Source: Planctomycetia bacterium (GTDB lineage Bacteria > Planctomycetota > Phycisphaerae > UBA1845 > UTPLA1). Taken from it: a stretch of 64,000 bases of DNA. Below, one piece after another: positions 45,511-54,312 of the stretch. Under the pieces are notes generated by a model. The model searched no databases. It saw nothing but the letters and a program-made list of their open reading frames with translations, and had not been told where the DNA came from. Every line of letters begins with the position of its first letter. The first letter of the stretch is position 1. The position numbers and the translations under genes were made by a program. The stretch covers positions 3,394,470 through 3,458,469 of the forward strand of contig CP054187.1 in assembly GCA_015200345.1 (NCBI GenBank), in the 5' to 3' direction.

Positions 45511-48225
45511 TTAATGTCCGACGACCGGGCGGTCAGAGTCCGGCGATGTTTTTGCTCGTCCTTTGTTCGTACCCGGCTTGTCCGGCTTGGAATCCGATTG
45601 GGTGGCGGCGTTGTTTATCTTTGACGCGGCGCCTTTGGAATTTGCATGCTTGGCAGCATTCCCCGCTTCGGGCGACAGCTTTGCTTCCAGCAGTTCAATC
45701 CGCTTGATGAGTTCGCCTTTTTCTTCGCGCAGGGCCTCCAACTCCTCGCGCAGATCTTCCCACTCCAGCTTCGCGGGCGTCTTCTCGCGGATCGCTTTCA
45801 GGGTCCGTTCGGCGGCGGAACGCACGCGCAGCAGTCCGGTGCGCGTCAGTTGCTCGATGTCACGCAACGCGGGCCGCGCCTTGTCGCCGGCGGCGGCGAG
45901 CGCTCCCAGGGCCGCGTTCTGCACATTGCGGGGCGTTTCCTTCAGGCAGTCGCGCAACGCGTCAATCGCCATCTCCTGGGCCTCGGGGTGATCGTCGAGC
46001 GTTCCCGATGAGAACATCTCCCCCAGCGCCCGCGCCGCAGCCGCTCGACACGCGTGCGGCGAGCCGGGCTTGCTCCATTCGATTAGCACGTGCGCGTCCT
46101 GGTAGTCTCCGTATTTGCCGATCGACGAGAGAACAGCCTCGCGGATGATCTCGTCGTCGGATTCGCGATCGAGCAAGTCGCACAGAAACTCGACCGGCTC
46201 GTCGCTCAAGGCGGCGTAGGCCTCGATCGCGGCCGCCTCGACGCGATAACTCGGGTCGCCGACGGTGACGAGTTCCTCGATCGCGTTGGTCACGTCGGGT
46301 TCCTCGCTGAACCTGCCCAGCGCGGTGACAACGGTTCGGCGCGCCTTGGGATTCTTAATTTTCAACCCCGCCAGCAGCGCATCGCGCGCCACGTCGCCCT
46401 GCAATTCGCCCAGCGCTTCGGCGATGGTCGATTGCACGCCGTAATAGGGTTCGTTCATCAATCGCGCGGCCAGCAGCGCCGCGTCCTGCGCCGTGCCCTT
46501 CTTTTTGAAATAATCAACGGCGCGCGCGCGGCCCAGCACCGACGGATCGTCCGAGAGCTGCGCTTCCCAACAATCGCGCGGTTTCTCCTCCGTCAGCGTC
46601 ATCAGCACCGCGAACTCGGGATCGACGCGCACCATTCGCGGACGACTTGCCAGCGGAAGCAGCCACGTCACGTCCTTCGTCGTCACGTCGCGCGTGATGC
46701 GCTTGGGCGGCGACTTGCCGTCGAATACGAACTCCAGGGCCAGCGGGAAATGAAACGCATCGTCCTTCTGCCTCTGTTGCACGCGCACTTCGGCGAACGA
46801 TTCTTCGGCATTCCAGGTGTACGTGACGTTCACTTCCGGCGCGCCGGGCCGCTCGGTCCAGTCGTAGAAAAATCGCTCAAAGGACCGGCCGGTCAAGTCC
46901 TCGATCGCGCGGCGCAGGTCGCTCGTCTCGACCGTCTGGTACTGATGACGCGTCGCGTAGGTGTTCAGCATCTTCCAGAACAGCTCGTCGCCCAGCCGCC
47001 GGCGAATCATGTGCAGCACCCACGCGCCCTTGGGATAGGCTCGGCTGTCGAACTGCTCATCGGGGTCCTTGTAGTTCCGCTCGACGATGGGGCGGGTCTT
47101 GCCGCCTTCGATCGCGCCGCGCGCCTTGCCGCGCATGTTCCAGGCGAACTCGTCGGCCCCGAGCGCCTCTTCGTCCCAGAGCGCCTCAAAATAGCTTGCG
47201 AAGCCCTCGTTCAACCAGATGTGCGCCCACTCCTTGCACGTCAGCAGGTCGCCCCACCATTGATGGGCCAGTTCATGGGCCACGAGGCCGTCGCTGTCCT
47301 CGTCGAGGTGCGCTCGGTCGTCGTGCAGCGTCCGCTCGGTCAGCGTCGTGGCGCTGGTGTTCTCCATGCCGCCGCCGAAACCGTAGCAGCAGACTTGCGC
47401 ATATTTCGGCCAGGGGTATTCGACGCCGATCTTGTCCGAGAAAAAGTCGAGCATCTTCGTCGTATGCGCGAACGAGTTCTTGATGCGATCCTTGTACTTT
47501 TCGCGAACGTAATACGTCACCGGCCGCCCGCGCCACGTCTCCTCCTCGACGTAAAACTCCCCGACCACGAGCGTCATGAGGTAGGCGACGTGCGGCTGAT
47601 CCTGCTTCCAGTGAAACGTGCGCGTGCCGTCGCCGTTGTCGCGCTGTTCAATCATTTTGCCATTGCTGATGGCGATGTTGGGAGCGTCGACGCGGCAGAT
47701 GATCTCGGTTGTCTGCCTCTCGTTGGGATGGTCGAAGCAGGGAACCCAGTAGCGATTGGTGATGGCCTGGCCCTGCGACCACATCAGGTAGGGCACTTCC
47801 GGATCGCTGGGTTTCGGCGCGAAGAAGCTCAAGCCCGCCTGCGGATCTTCGACGCGGTACTCGATCTCGACCGTCGCGCTTTGGCCGGTCGCAAGTTTGC
47901 GCGGGAGCATGATCGTCAAATGCTCGCCGTCGTTTTCATAGTCGCACCGCGTCGGCTCGCTGCCGTCGGTGGTGACGCGAACGCCGCGCACGGCAAAGTT
48001 GACCGCGTTGAGCCGGATCGTCTCCACGTCGCGCAGCGCGGAGAATTCGAGCGTCGCCACGCTGTCGAAGGTCTTGGCCTTCAGATCGACCCGCGCGTCG
48101 AGCTTGATGTGCCGGACGTCGAGCGGGCGGTCGGCCGGGAAATGGGGGGGGCCTTGCTCGGCACGGGCAGCCATCGCAAGTACCAGAATGCAACCAAGCG
48201 ATGCAAGGGCAGTTCCTCGCTTCAT
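45511..48225 (-). CDS. M1-family aminopeptidase with C-terminal HEAT repeats and coiled coil
   Basis: The protein has 904 residues and a signal peptide ending near MAARA-EQ. The M1 core has the substrate motif GGMEN (285-289) and the zinc motif HELAH (317-321), with the distal Glu340 in WLNEGFASYF. This is followed by DWTERPGAPEV. Residues about 560-800 are HEAT-like helical repeats (EALGELQGDVARDALLAGL, TALGRFSEEPDVTNAI). A coiled coil at about 805-850 and a low-complexity Lys/Ser tail end the protein. It should remove N-terminal residues from peptides outside the cytoplasm. Confidence 0.94.
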   Translation of the reverse strand: MKRGTALASLGCILVLAMAARAEQGPPHFPADRPLDVRHIKLDARVDLKAKTFDSVATLEFSALRDVETIRLNAVNFAVRGVRVTTDGSEPTRCDYENDGEHLTIMLPRKLATGQSATVEIEYRVEDPQAGLSFFAPKPSDPEVPYLMWSQGQAITNRYWVPCFDHPNERQTTEIICRVDAPNIAISNGKMIEQRDNGDGTRTFHWKQDQPHVAYLMTLVVGEFYVEEETWRGRPVTYYVREKYKDRIKNSFAHTTKMLDFFSDKIGVEYPWPKYAQVCCYGFGGGMENTSATTLTERTLHDDRAHLDEDSDGLVAHELAHQWWGDLLTCKEWAHIWLNEGFASYFEALWDEEALGADEFAWNMRGKARGAIEGGKTRPIVERNYKDPDEQFDSRAYPKGAWVLHMIRRRLGDELFWKMLNTYATRHQYQTVETSDLRRAIEDLTGRSFERFFYDWTERPGAPEVNVTYTWNAEESFAEVRVQQRQKDDAFHFPLALEFVFDGKSPPKRITRDVTTKDVTWLLPLASRPRMVRVDPEFAVLMTLTEEKPRDCWEAQLSDDPSVLGRARAVDYFKKKGTAQDAALLAARLMNEPYYGVQSTIAEALGELQGDVARDALLAGLKIKNPKARRTVVTALGRFSEEPDVTNAIEELVTVGDPSYRVEAAAIEAYAALSDEPVEFLCDLLDRESDDEIIREAVLSSIGKYGDYQDAHVLIEWSKPGSPHACRAAAARALGEMFSSGTLDDHPEAQEMAIDALRDCLKETPRNVQNAALGALAAAGDKARPALRDIEQLTRTGLLRVRSAAERTLKAIREKTPAKLEWEDLREELEALREEKGELIKRIELLEAKLSPEAGNAAKHANSKGAASKINNAATQSDSKPDKPGTNKGRAKTSPDSDRPVVGH

Positions 48226-48305
48226 GAAAAAATCCCCTCGTGAGGTTTGGGTCAGGTGTGCAACGTCATGCCGTGGCGCCGGGGCTAAGAGACCTGCGCC
48301 GGCAA

Positions 48306-48869
48306 CTAGGATACCGCCAAACCCAGTTCGGATGCTACCGATGACAGGGCGGCGATGCAGTTTCGGATGTGCTCATCCAGCGGGATGCCCAGCAGGTCGG
48401 CCCCGGCGGCGATGTCCTCGCGGCTGACGGCGGCGGCAAAGGCGGGCGTCTTGAGCTTTTTCTTGATGCTCGACGGCTCCATGCCGGCGAGGCGGGTTGG
48501 CCGAACGAGAGCCGCGGCGGTGATGAATCCGCAGAGTTCATCGACCGCGAAGAGTGCTTTTCGCAGGGGCCGATCGCGCGGGTAGGCGTCGAGGTTCCAA
48601 TCAGCGTGGGAGAGAATTGCGCCGACGACTTCTTCGTCAACGCCGCGTTCGCGGAGGATCTTCGCCCCCTCGCGTGTGTGATCGGGCGGCTGGGGCCAGC
48701 GCTCGTAGTCGAAATCGTGCAGAAGCCCGACGATGCCCCAGAGATCGGCATCACCGCCGAGCAAACCGGCGTAATGCCGCATGGCCGCCTCGACGGCGAG
48801 CATGTGCCGGCGCAGGGAATCGGACGCGACGTATTCGCAGACGAGTTTCCATGCGTCGGGGCGATTCAT
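48306..48869 (-). CDS. HD-domain hydrolase
   Basis: The 187-residue protein has a metal-dependent HD phosphohydrolase pattern: RRHMLAVEAAMRHYAGLL, then GLLHDFDYERWP with the HD pair, then EVVGAILSHAD and a final helical part. HD proteins of this size act on nucleotides or nucleic acids. The ATG at 48869 is nine bases beyond the asd stop on the minus strand, so it is the last gene of a four-gene run (kinase, HEAT, asd, HD). Confidence 0.85.
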   Translation of the reverse strand: MNRPDAWKLVCEYVASDSLRRHMLAVEAAMRHYAGLLGGDADLWGIVGLLHDFDYERWPQPPDHTREGAKILRERGVDEEVVGAILSHADWNLDAYPRDRPLRKALFAVDELCGFITAAALVRPTRLAGMEPSSIKKKLKTPAFAAAVSREDIAAGADLLGIPLDEHIRNCIAALSSVASELGLAVS

Positions 48870-48877
48870 GGGCGCGC

Positions 48878-49897
48878 TCACAGCAATTCCGCAATTTGCA
48901 CCGCATTCAGCGCCGCGCCCTTGCGGAGCTGATCGCCGACCACGAACAGATCGATGCCCCGGCCGTCGGGCTGGCTGATGTCCTGCCGGATGCGGCCAAC
49001 TAGACAATAGTCTTTTCCCGTGGCGTCCAGCGGCATGGGGAAGCGATTGGCCGACCGGTCGTCCAGCACGCGCACGCCCGGCGCGTCCTCCAGGATCGCC
49101 CGCGCTTCGGCCTCGGGCATCGGCCGCTCGAACGTCAAATTCACCGACTCGCTGTGCGCCCGCAACACCGGCACGCGCACGCACGTCGCCGTGATGGCAA
49201 TGGTCGGCTCGCCGAAAATCTTGCGCGTCTCGGCGACCATCTTCTGCTCTTCCTGGTTGTAACCGTCTGCCTGCATCGCGCTGTTGTGCGAGAACAGGTT
49301 GAATGCGATCTGGTAGGGCAGCACTTTCGGCGTGACTGGGCGACCTTCCAGCGCGTCGCGGGCCTGTTGTTGAAGCTCGAGCATGGCCTGCATGCCCGCG
49401 CCGCTGGCCGATTGATAGGTGCTGACCACAATCCGCCGCACAGGATTGACGCGATGCAGCGGCCACACGGCCACGTTCAGGATGATCGTCGAACAGTTGG
49501 GGTTGGCGATGATTCGTGCGTCGCCGATGGCCTGCGGGTTGATTTCCGGCACGACGAGCGGCACGCCTGCGTCCATGCGAAACGCGGAGCTGTTGTCCAC
49601 CACATAGGCCCCGGCCTCGACCGCGACCGGCGCCCACTTCCTGCTCACCGATGCGCCGGCGCTGAACAGGGCGATGTCGATGCCGTGAAACGAGTCGGCG
49701 CGCACTTCCTGCACGGTCAACTCACTCCCGGCGTAGCTCACTTTTTGTCCGGCGGATCGCGCCGACGCCAGCAGGCGGAGATTCTCACCCGGCACGCCGC
49801 GCGCGTGGAGGATGTCCAGGAATTCCTGCCCGACGGCGCCGGTCGCGCCAAGGATGGCGATGCGCTTTTTCGAGAGTCCGTTTCCACTTCGAGTCAT
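48878..49897 (-). CDS. asd: Aspartate-semialdehyde dehydrogenase
   Basis: The 339-residue enzyme reduces aspartyl phosphate to aspartate semialdehyde in the lysine/threonine/methionine and diaminopimelate pathways. It has the NADP loop LGATGAVGQEF, the nucleophile Cys135 in ANPNCSTI and the conserved ISQPDGRGIDLF near the end, in the form of short ASADHs. Its ATG overlaps the HEAT gene stop as ATGA. The product feeds peptidoglycan synthesis, in keeping with the L,D-transpeptidase in the window. Confidence 0.96.
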   Translation of the reverse strand: MTRSGNGLSKKRIAILGATGAVGQEFLDILHARGVPGENLRLLASARSAGQKVSYAGSELTVQEVRADSFHGIDIALFSAGASVSRKWAPVAVEAGAYVVDNSSAFRMDAGVPLVVPEINPQAIGDARIIANPNCSTIILNVAVWPLHRVNPVRRIVVSTYQSASGAGMQAMLELQQQARDALEGRPVTPKVLPYQIAFNLFSHNSAMQADGYNQEEQKMVAETRKIFGEPTIAITATCVRVPVLRAHSESVNLTFERPMPEAEARAILEDAPGVRVLDDRSANRFPMPLDATGKDYCLVGRIRQDISQPDGRGIDLFVVGDQLRKGAALNAVQIAELL

Positions 49898-50907
49898 GGA
49901 TGCTGATTCCCGTCAGTTACTTCAGTGCCTTCGTTTTGCATCCAGTTTATCGGCAGACTGGTTGGAGCGGGACGGCGATGAGTCTCCGCCCGTCTTGTCT
50001 CGATGTCGGCCCAGAGTGCCTGACGCGCCTCATCCGTCAGCACATCCGAAGCGGCCACAGGCCTCCCCGCTAGCCTCGTCAATCCGGCTGCGGCGATCTC
50101 TGACACGGTTCGTTGATTCCTGCGATTCGCTTCGCGACCGCCGCCGGCCCCTGTTCCATCGACCGGGCGTTTGGTTCGAACGAATTCCTCTGCGCGCGCT
50201 GCCTCGCGTTCCATCGCAAGTGTACCTTCGAACAAGGTGTGATCGGTCAACAGTTCGACCAGTCGTGTTAGGAGCTTATCGCAGATTGATTTCACGACCC
50301 TGCAATCATCGACCGACTCGAGCCAGACTGCGGCGCTTTCGACCGCTTGCGCGCGAAGGTTAACACGGTCGTTGTGCAGGGCGGCCAGAATGCATTGCGC
50401 GGCGTCGGCATCGCTGCTGCGCGCCAGCGCCGCCAGCGCGGATTCAACGACCGCCTCCTGAAGATTGATCGACGCCGTGCAGAGCAGTTTGATCGACGCT
50501 TCATCACCGTCAAACACCAGCGTCCGGGCCGCGGTGTCTCGGACCTCTGCGTCAGCATCCAAAAGCAGTCCTCCCAGCAGCTCGTGCGACTGGGGCGGAG
50601 ACAGATTCGCTGCCGCAAAGACCGACAGCAGGCGCACCTCCGGCCGGTCATCGCGCGCCAGGCGGCGAATCGCCCCCGTAGCGTTGTCGCCGACAGCAGC
50701 AAGATACGATAGATACCGCCCGCGCACGGCCAGATCGTCGGTCGCCATCAGGCGCGAGGCCCACCAGTGCGCGCGGATCGTATCCCGCTGCCAGAGCGTG
50801 GCGAGAAACAGCGCGACCAGCAAGGCAATTGCCCATCGCGCCCGGCGCGCGCGCTTCAGGTCGCGCAACATGGGTTCGGCGGATTGTGAGGCTGCGAGGT
50901 CGGCCAT
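49894..50907 (-). CDS. Single-pass membrane protein with HEAT-like repeats
   Basis: The 337-residue protein has one N-terminal helix (about 25-42), then HEAT-like repeats (about 60-240: RRLARDDRPEVRLLSVFAAANL, ASIKLLCTASINLQEAVVESALAAL). The C-terminal about 75 residues have high Arg and Thr content. The ATG at 50907 was chosen; the frame further upstream lies inside the kinase gene. Its stop overlaps the asd start. It has no enzyme motif and is probably a scaffold. Confidence 0.7.
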   Translation of the reverse strand: MADLAASQSAEPMLRDLKRARRARWAIALLVALFLATLWQRDTIRAHWWASRLMATDDLAVRGRYLSYLAAVGDNATGAIRRLARDDRPEVRLLSVFAAANLSPPQSHELLGGLLLDADAEVRDTAARTLVFDGDEASIKLLCTASINLQEAVVESALAALARSSDADAAQCILAALHNDRVNLRAQAVESAAVWLESVDDCRVVKSICDKLLTRLVELLTDHTLFEGTLAMEREAARAEEFVRTKRPVDGTGAGGGREANRRNQRTVSEIAAAGLTRLAGRPVAASDVLTDEARQALWADIETRRAETHRRPAPTSLPINWMQNEGTEVTDGNQHP

Positions 50908-50917
50908 GGGGCGATCA

Positions 50918-52735
50918 TCAGACGCGGCCGTAGTTCGCGAGCTTCCACTGACGGCGGATTTCCTTATCGGCCATCTTGGTGCAGACGCGGCCGTAGATCG
51001 TTCGCCAGTACATCTTCCACGCGGCGGGGGTTCGGCCGGGGCCGCACAGGAATTGCTTGAGGAAGCGGAGTTTGTCCGACGCGGTGCAGGCCGGGCTGGA
51101 CAGCAAACTGGCACACAGGCGCACGACACCGCGGAGTTGTTGCGTTTCGGTCGTGTGGCGAACATGGTTGATGCCGTCCATGTCGATGAACGTCAGCAGG
51201 GGGGGCGTCGTGTAGGGCGCGGGCCAGACGACGAGAAGGTTCGGCGCCTTCAGATCGCGATGAACGAAGCCGCGTTCATAGAATGTTTTGAGCAACTGCA
51301 CCACGGCGTCAATCAGTTGATTCTTTACCTTGCGCTGACGATCGGGCGACACTTGCGCGAGATCACGCGTGAGAAACGTCTCCAGATCGACCGAGTCCTG
51401 GACGAACTCCGTCATCAGCAGCGAATCAACGCGAACAAACCGCGCGACGTACCGCTCCAGAACCATCAGGGGCGCCGCCACCGGCAGATCGCGATTGCTC
51501 AACATGTTCGCAATTTTCCATGAGCGTCGATTTCTAGACGGACCCAGCGCGTGGAGCAGCCATTTCCAGCCGTTACGAGGCAGATGACGCTTCACAATGA
51601 CGGGTACCGGATCCGGCTGCACCGGCAGCATCGCTTTGCAAACCGTCGCAGTGTGGGAGTCCTTCAGCAGTTCGTGCTTCGCGGGATCGACCCACGCCAG
51701 CGGCTCGCGCAGCCATTGCTTCCACTGTGCTTTCTTGTAGGTCAGCCTGGACGCCAGGGCGGTCGGCGATGGATGCTTGCATTGCAGCAGCACGTGGCCG
51801 CGCCAGCCCGGCGCGGGTTTGATGCGTGAGAAGTAACGGCTGTCGCGCGCGGTGCGCCGGTCGCGCTTCGACCAGAGCTTGTTGGCGTGCAGATCGGCCT
51901 GAACCGCGAGATCGGCGGTCAACCGGCCGGTGTCGATGCGGAAATGCCTGGCAAAGGGGCTGGCGCTCGCGCAGGCATCGCGATGGGCCAGATACGATTG
52001 CAGGAATCGCAGACGCTGCGACCGCGTTGCGTGTCGCCGGAACCACTGATTGAGTTGCGCCAGGTTCGAGGCAATTTCACGCATGCCGACGGGCCGGGCG
52101 GTGCGCGCCTTGTGCAGGTCGACGAAGAAGACCTCACAGGTGTCGCCACGCTGCCGCGCGAGAATATTGCCCGGGTGCATGTCGTCATGCTGGAAACCGC
52201 ACTGATGTGCCCGCGCGATCAACCGGGCCAGCGCCTCGCTTAACTGGGCCGCGCGGCGCGGGTCGCTGCGAACAGCCAGCCAATATTCATTCAACGGCGA
52301 GACCTCGCGAACCGCTTCGGTCACCAGCAGCGACGTGCCCGTGCCGCCGCGCCGATCATCCCACGCGACCGCCACCGGCACCACGGCGGTAATGCCATGC
52401 GCCGCGGCGTAGGCACCGATTCGCCATTCATTCATAGCGGCCGGTCCGCGAAGCCGAAGCTTGATCCGATCCGACACGCTTTGAGGGTGATAGTATTTCG
52501 CGAAGTACTCCCGCCCGCCGCACGAAACGCTCCACACGTCGCGATGGCTGTTCCGCTTTACCAATGTGGTCGTCGCGCCGGCACGAAGATTGAACCAGTC
52601 GATCAACCCGCTGCGCAACAATTCTGCATGGTCTGCCGAGGCCCGCCAGCGATACGCACCGGCCATCCAGTCCACCCAGTGCGGTCGGATGGGTGCGTTC
52701 TCATCAGGGCAGGAAGCGGTTACGGCGCGCGTCAT
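50918..52735 (-). CDS. Tandem lipopolysaccharide-kinase-like protein
   Basis: The 605-residue protein has two protein-kinase-like domains of the RfaP/WaaP-Kdo kinase type. Domain 1 has the catalytic HDDMHPGN at 183-190 and metal-binding VDLHKA (Asp206). Domain 2 has HRDLKAPN at 492-499 and FIDMDG (Asp518). Lys80 (FAKYY) and Lys382 (VKRH) are candidate ATP-binding lysines. A 265-residue linker without repeats separates them. The ATG at 52735 (CGGAGA upstream) was preferred to an in-frame TTG at 52849. It likely phosphorylates a lipid or sugar of the cell envelope. Confidence 0.82.
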   Translation of the reverse strand: MTRAVTASCPDENAPIRPHWVDWMAGAYRWRASADHAELLRSGLIDWFNLRAGATTTLVKRNSHRDVWSVSCGGREYFAKYYHPQSVSDRIKLRLRGPAAMNEWRIGAYAAAHGITAVVPVAVAWDDRRGGTGTSLLVTEAVREVSPLNEYWLAVRSDPRRAAQLSEALARLIARAHQCGFQHDDMHPGNILARQRGDTCEVFFVDLHKARTARPVGMREIASNLAQLNQWFRRHATRSQRLRFLQSYLAHRDACASASPFARHFRIDTGRLTADLAVQADLHANKLWSKRDRRTARDSRYFSRIKPAPGWRGHVLLQCKHPSPTALASRLTYKKAQWKQWLREPLAWVDPAKHELLKDSHTATVCKAMLPVQPDPVPVIVKRHLPRNGWKWLLHALGPSRNRRSWKIANMLSNRDLPVAAPLMVLERYVARFVRVDSLLMTEFVQDSVDLETFLTRDLAQVSPDRQRKVKNQLIDAVVQLLKTFYERGFVHRDLKAPNLLVVWPAPYTTPPLLTFIDMDGINHVRHTTETQQLRGVVRLCASLLSSPACTASDKLRFLKQFLCGPGRTPAAWKMYWRTIYGRVCTKMADKEIRRQWKLANYGRV

Positions 52736-53022
52736 GCTGTCTCCGGATCGGCCGTCGAGCGGCCTGCGCGAGGTAACGGCTGTTTGCGCTGTGGAGGCGT
52801 CAACCCAGTGCGGAGGTGTGGGATCGGTCTTGTGGTGCGAAGCGCGCAAGGATTCTAGTCCAAACCTCGGTCCTGGTCCAATCGGGAGCCACCGGTCCGG
52901 CGACCACCATGCAGTCAGTTTAGCGGATACAAAGGGTTACGCCACCCCGATTTGTGAAGTTGGGCGCACGCTTGAGGCGGTACTGATGGGGAAGGAATCT
53001 GTCATCCGCCGGGCGAGGGCAG

Positions 53023-54166
53023 TTAAGGCTTCTTGTCGCCGGCGGCGCGAACCGGCTCCTTCGCCCGTTTCTCCGCGCGGAGCCGAAGCATCGCCTCGAT
53101 GTATTCGTCGATCGCGCCGTCGAGCACCTTCTGCGGATTGCCCGACTCGATGCCGGTGCGCAGATCCTTTACTCGCGGGTCATCCAGCACATAGTTGCGA
53201 ATCTGATTGCCCCAGGCAATGTCGCCTTTCGCGGCGTTGATCTTTGCCATTTCGCCTTCGCGCTTGGCCTCTTCCAGCGCCTCGAGCTTCGAGATCAGCA
53301 TCGCCATGGCCTGTTGCTTGTTCTGCGCCTGACTGCGCTCGTTCACGCATTCCGCGACAATCCCTGTCGGAATGTGCTTGATGCGCACGGCGGAGGCCAC
53401 CTTGTTGACGTTCTGACCGCCCGCGCCACTGCTTCGACAAAAGGCCGTAATCTCAAGGTCCTTTTCGGGCAGTTCGATCGTACTCTCGGGGAACACCGGC
53501 AGCACATCCACGGCGGCGAAGCTCGTCTGGCGCTTGCCCTGTGCATTGAAGGGGCTTATGCGCACGAGACGATGTACACCTTGCTCGGTGCTCATGTAGC
53601 CGTAGGCGTAGGGGCCTTTGATGAGCAGGTTGACCGACTGGATGCCGGCCTCTTCGCCGTCTTTTCGGTCCAGTTCCTCGACTTTGTAACCTTTGCGCTC
53701 GAAATACCGCAGGTACATGCGAAAGAGCATCGAAGCCCAGTCGCACGCCTCGGTCCCCCCCGCGCCGGCCTGAATGGAAAAGTAGCAATCCCGCGCGTCA
53801 TTCGGGCCGGACAGCAGCGCCATGAGCGCCACGCGGTCCAACTCCTCGGCCAGGGCAAGTCGCTCCTGGTCCGCCTCGGCAAGCGTCGCGGCGTCGTTCT
53901 CGGATTTGCCGAGTTCGTAAAGCACGGCGATGTCGTCGGCGCGGCGCGAGATCGCCTCGACCGGATCGATCATTGCTTTGAGGCTCTTCAACTCGGCGAT
54001 GGTGGATTGCGCAGCCTTGCCCGAATCCCAGAATCCGGGAGCGCTCATCAAATCTTCTTTTTCTTTTAACTGTTTCTTCTTGGCGGGGAGGTCAAAGAGA
54101 GTCCCGCAGCGCGGTGATGCGGGCCGTGAGTTCTTCGAGCGTGGCGGTTCCATCGGGCATCGGCAT
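53023..54166 (-). CDS. prfB: Peptide chain release factor 2 (programmed +1 frameshift)
   Basis: RF2 ends translation at UGA and UAA. The protein (380 residues after frameshift) has the UGA/UAA-reading SPF motif at 204-206 and GGQ at 249-251. The ATG at 54166 opens frame 1, which reaches TGA at 54094-54092 after 24 codons; the remaining 356 codons are in the +1 frame. The site CTT-TGA-C at 54097-54091 is the classical RF2 autoregulatory signal. The first 24 residues (MPMPDGTATLEELTARITAL and onward) match the RF2 N-terminus, which supports the join. Confidence 0.95.
54091..54100 (-). promoter_or_regulatory. prfB: RF2 +1 programmed frameshift site
   Basis: TCTCTTTGAC on the minus strand contains CTT-TGA-C with the in-frame stop. 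When RF2 is scarce the slow UGA makes the ribosome slip one base and continue, making more RF2. CGGGA, a weak Shine-Dalgarno-like stimulator, lies five bases upstream of the CTT. Confidence 0.9.
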
Positions 54167-54312
54167 ATCTGGCTCTCCCTGTGTTGGTGCCATACTATAG
54201 ATCGGCACGCATTGCACCGCAACGCAAGGCGGCGGAACCGGCGCCGCGTGGACGCCTCACCGCGTCGGCGCGGCCAGCTTGTGAAGACAACCTTTTTCTG
54301 AATTGGCGACAA

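Noticed and set aside
46090-48243. 717-codon plus-strand open frame antisense to the M1 aminopeptidase
   Set aside because: Shadow of the real gene; no coherent domain in the translation.
52736-52849. TTG start extending the tandem kinase
   Set aside because: The extension repeats the word PHWVD but has no start signal; ATG 52735 has CGGAGA upstream.
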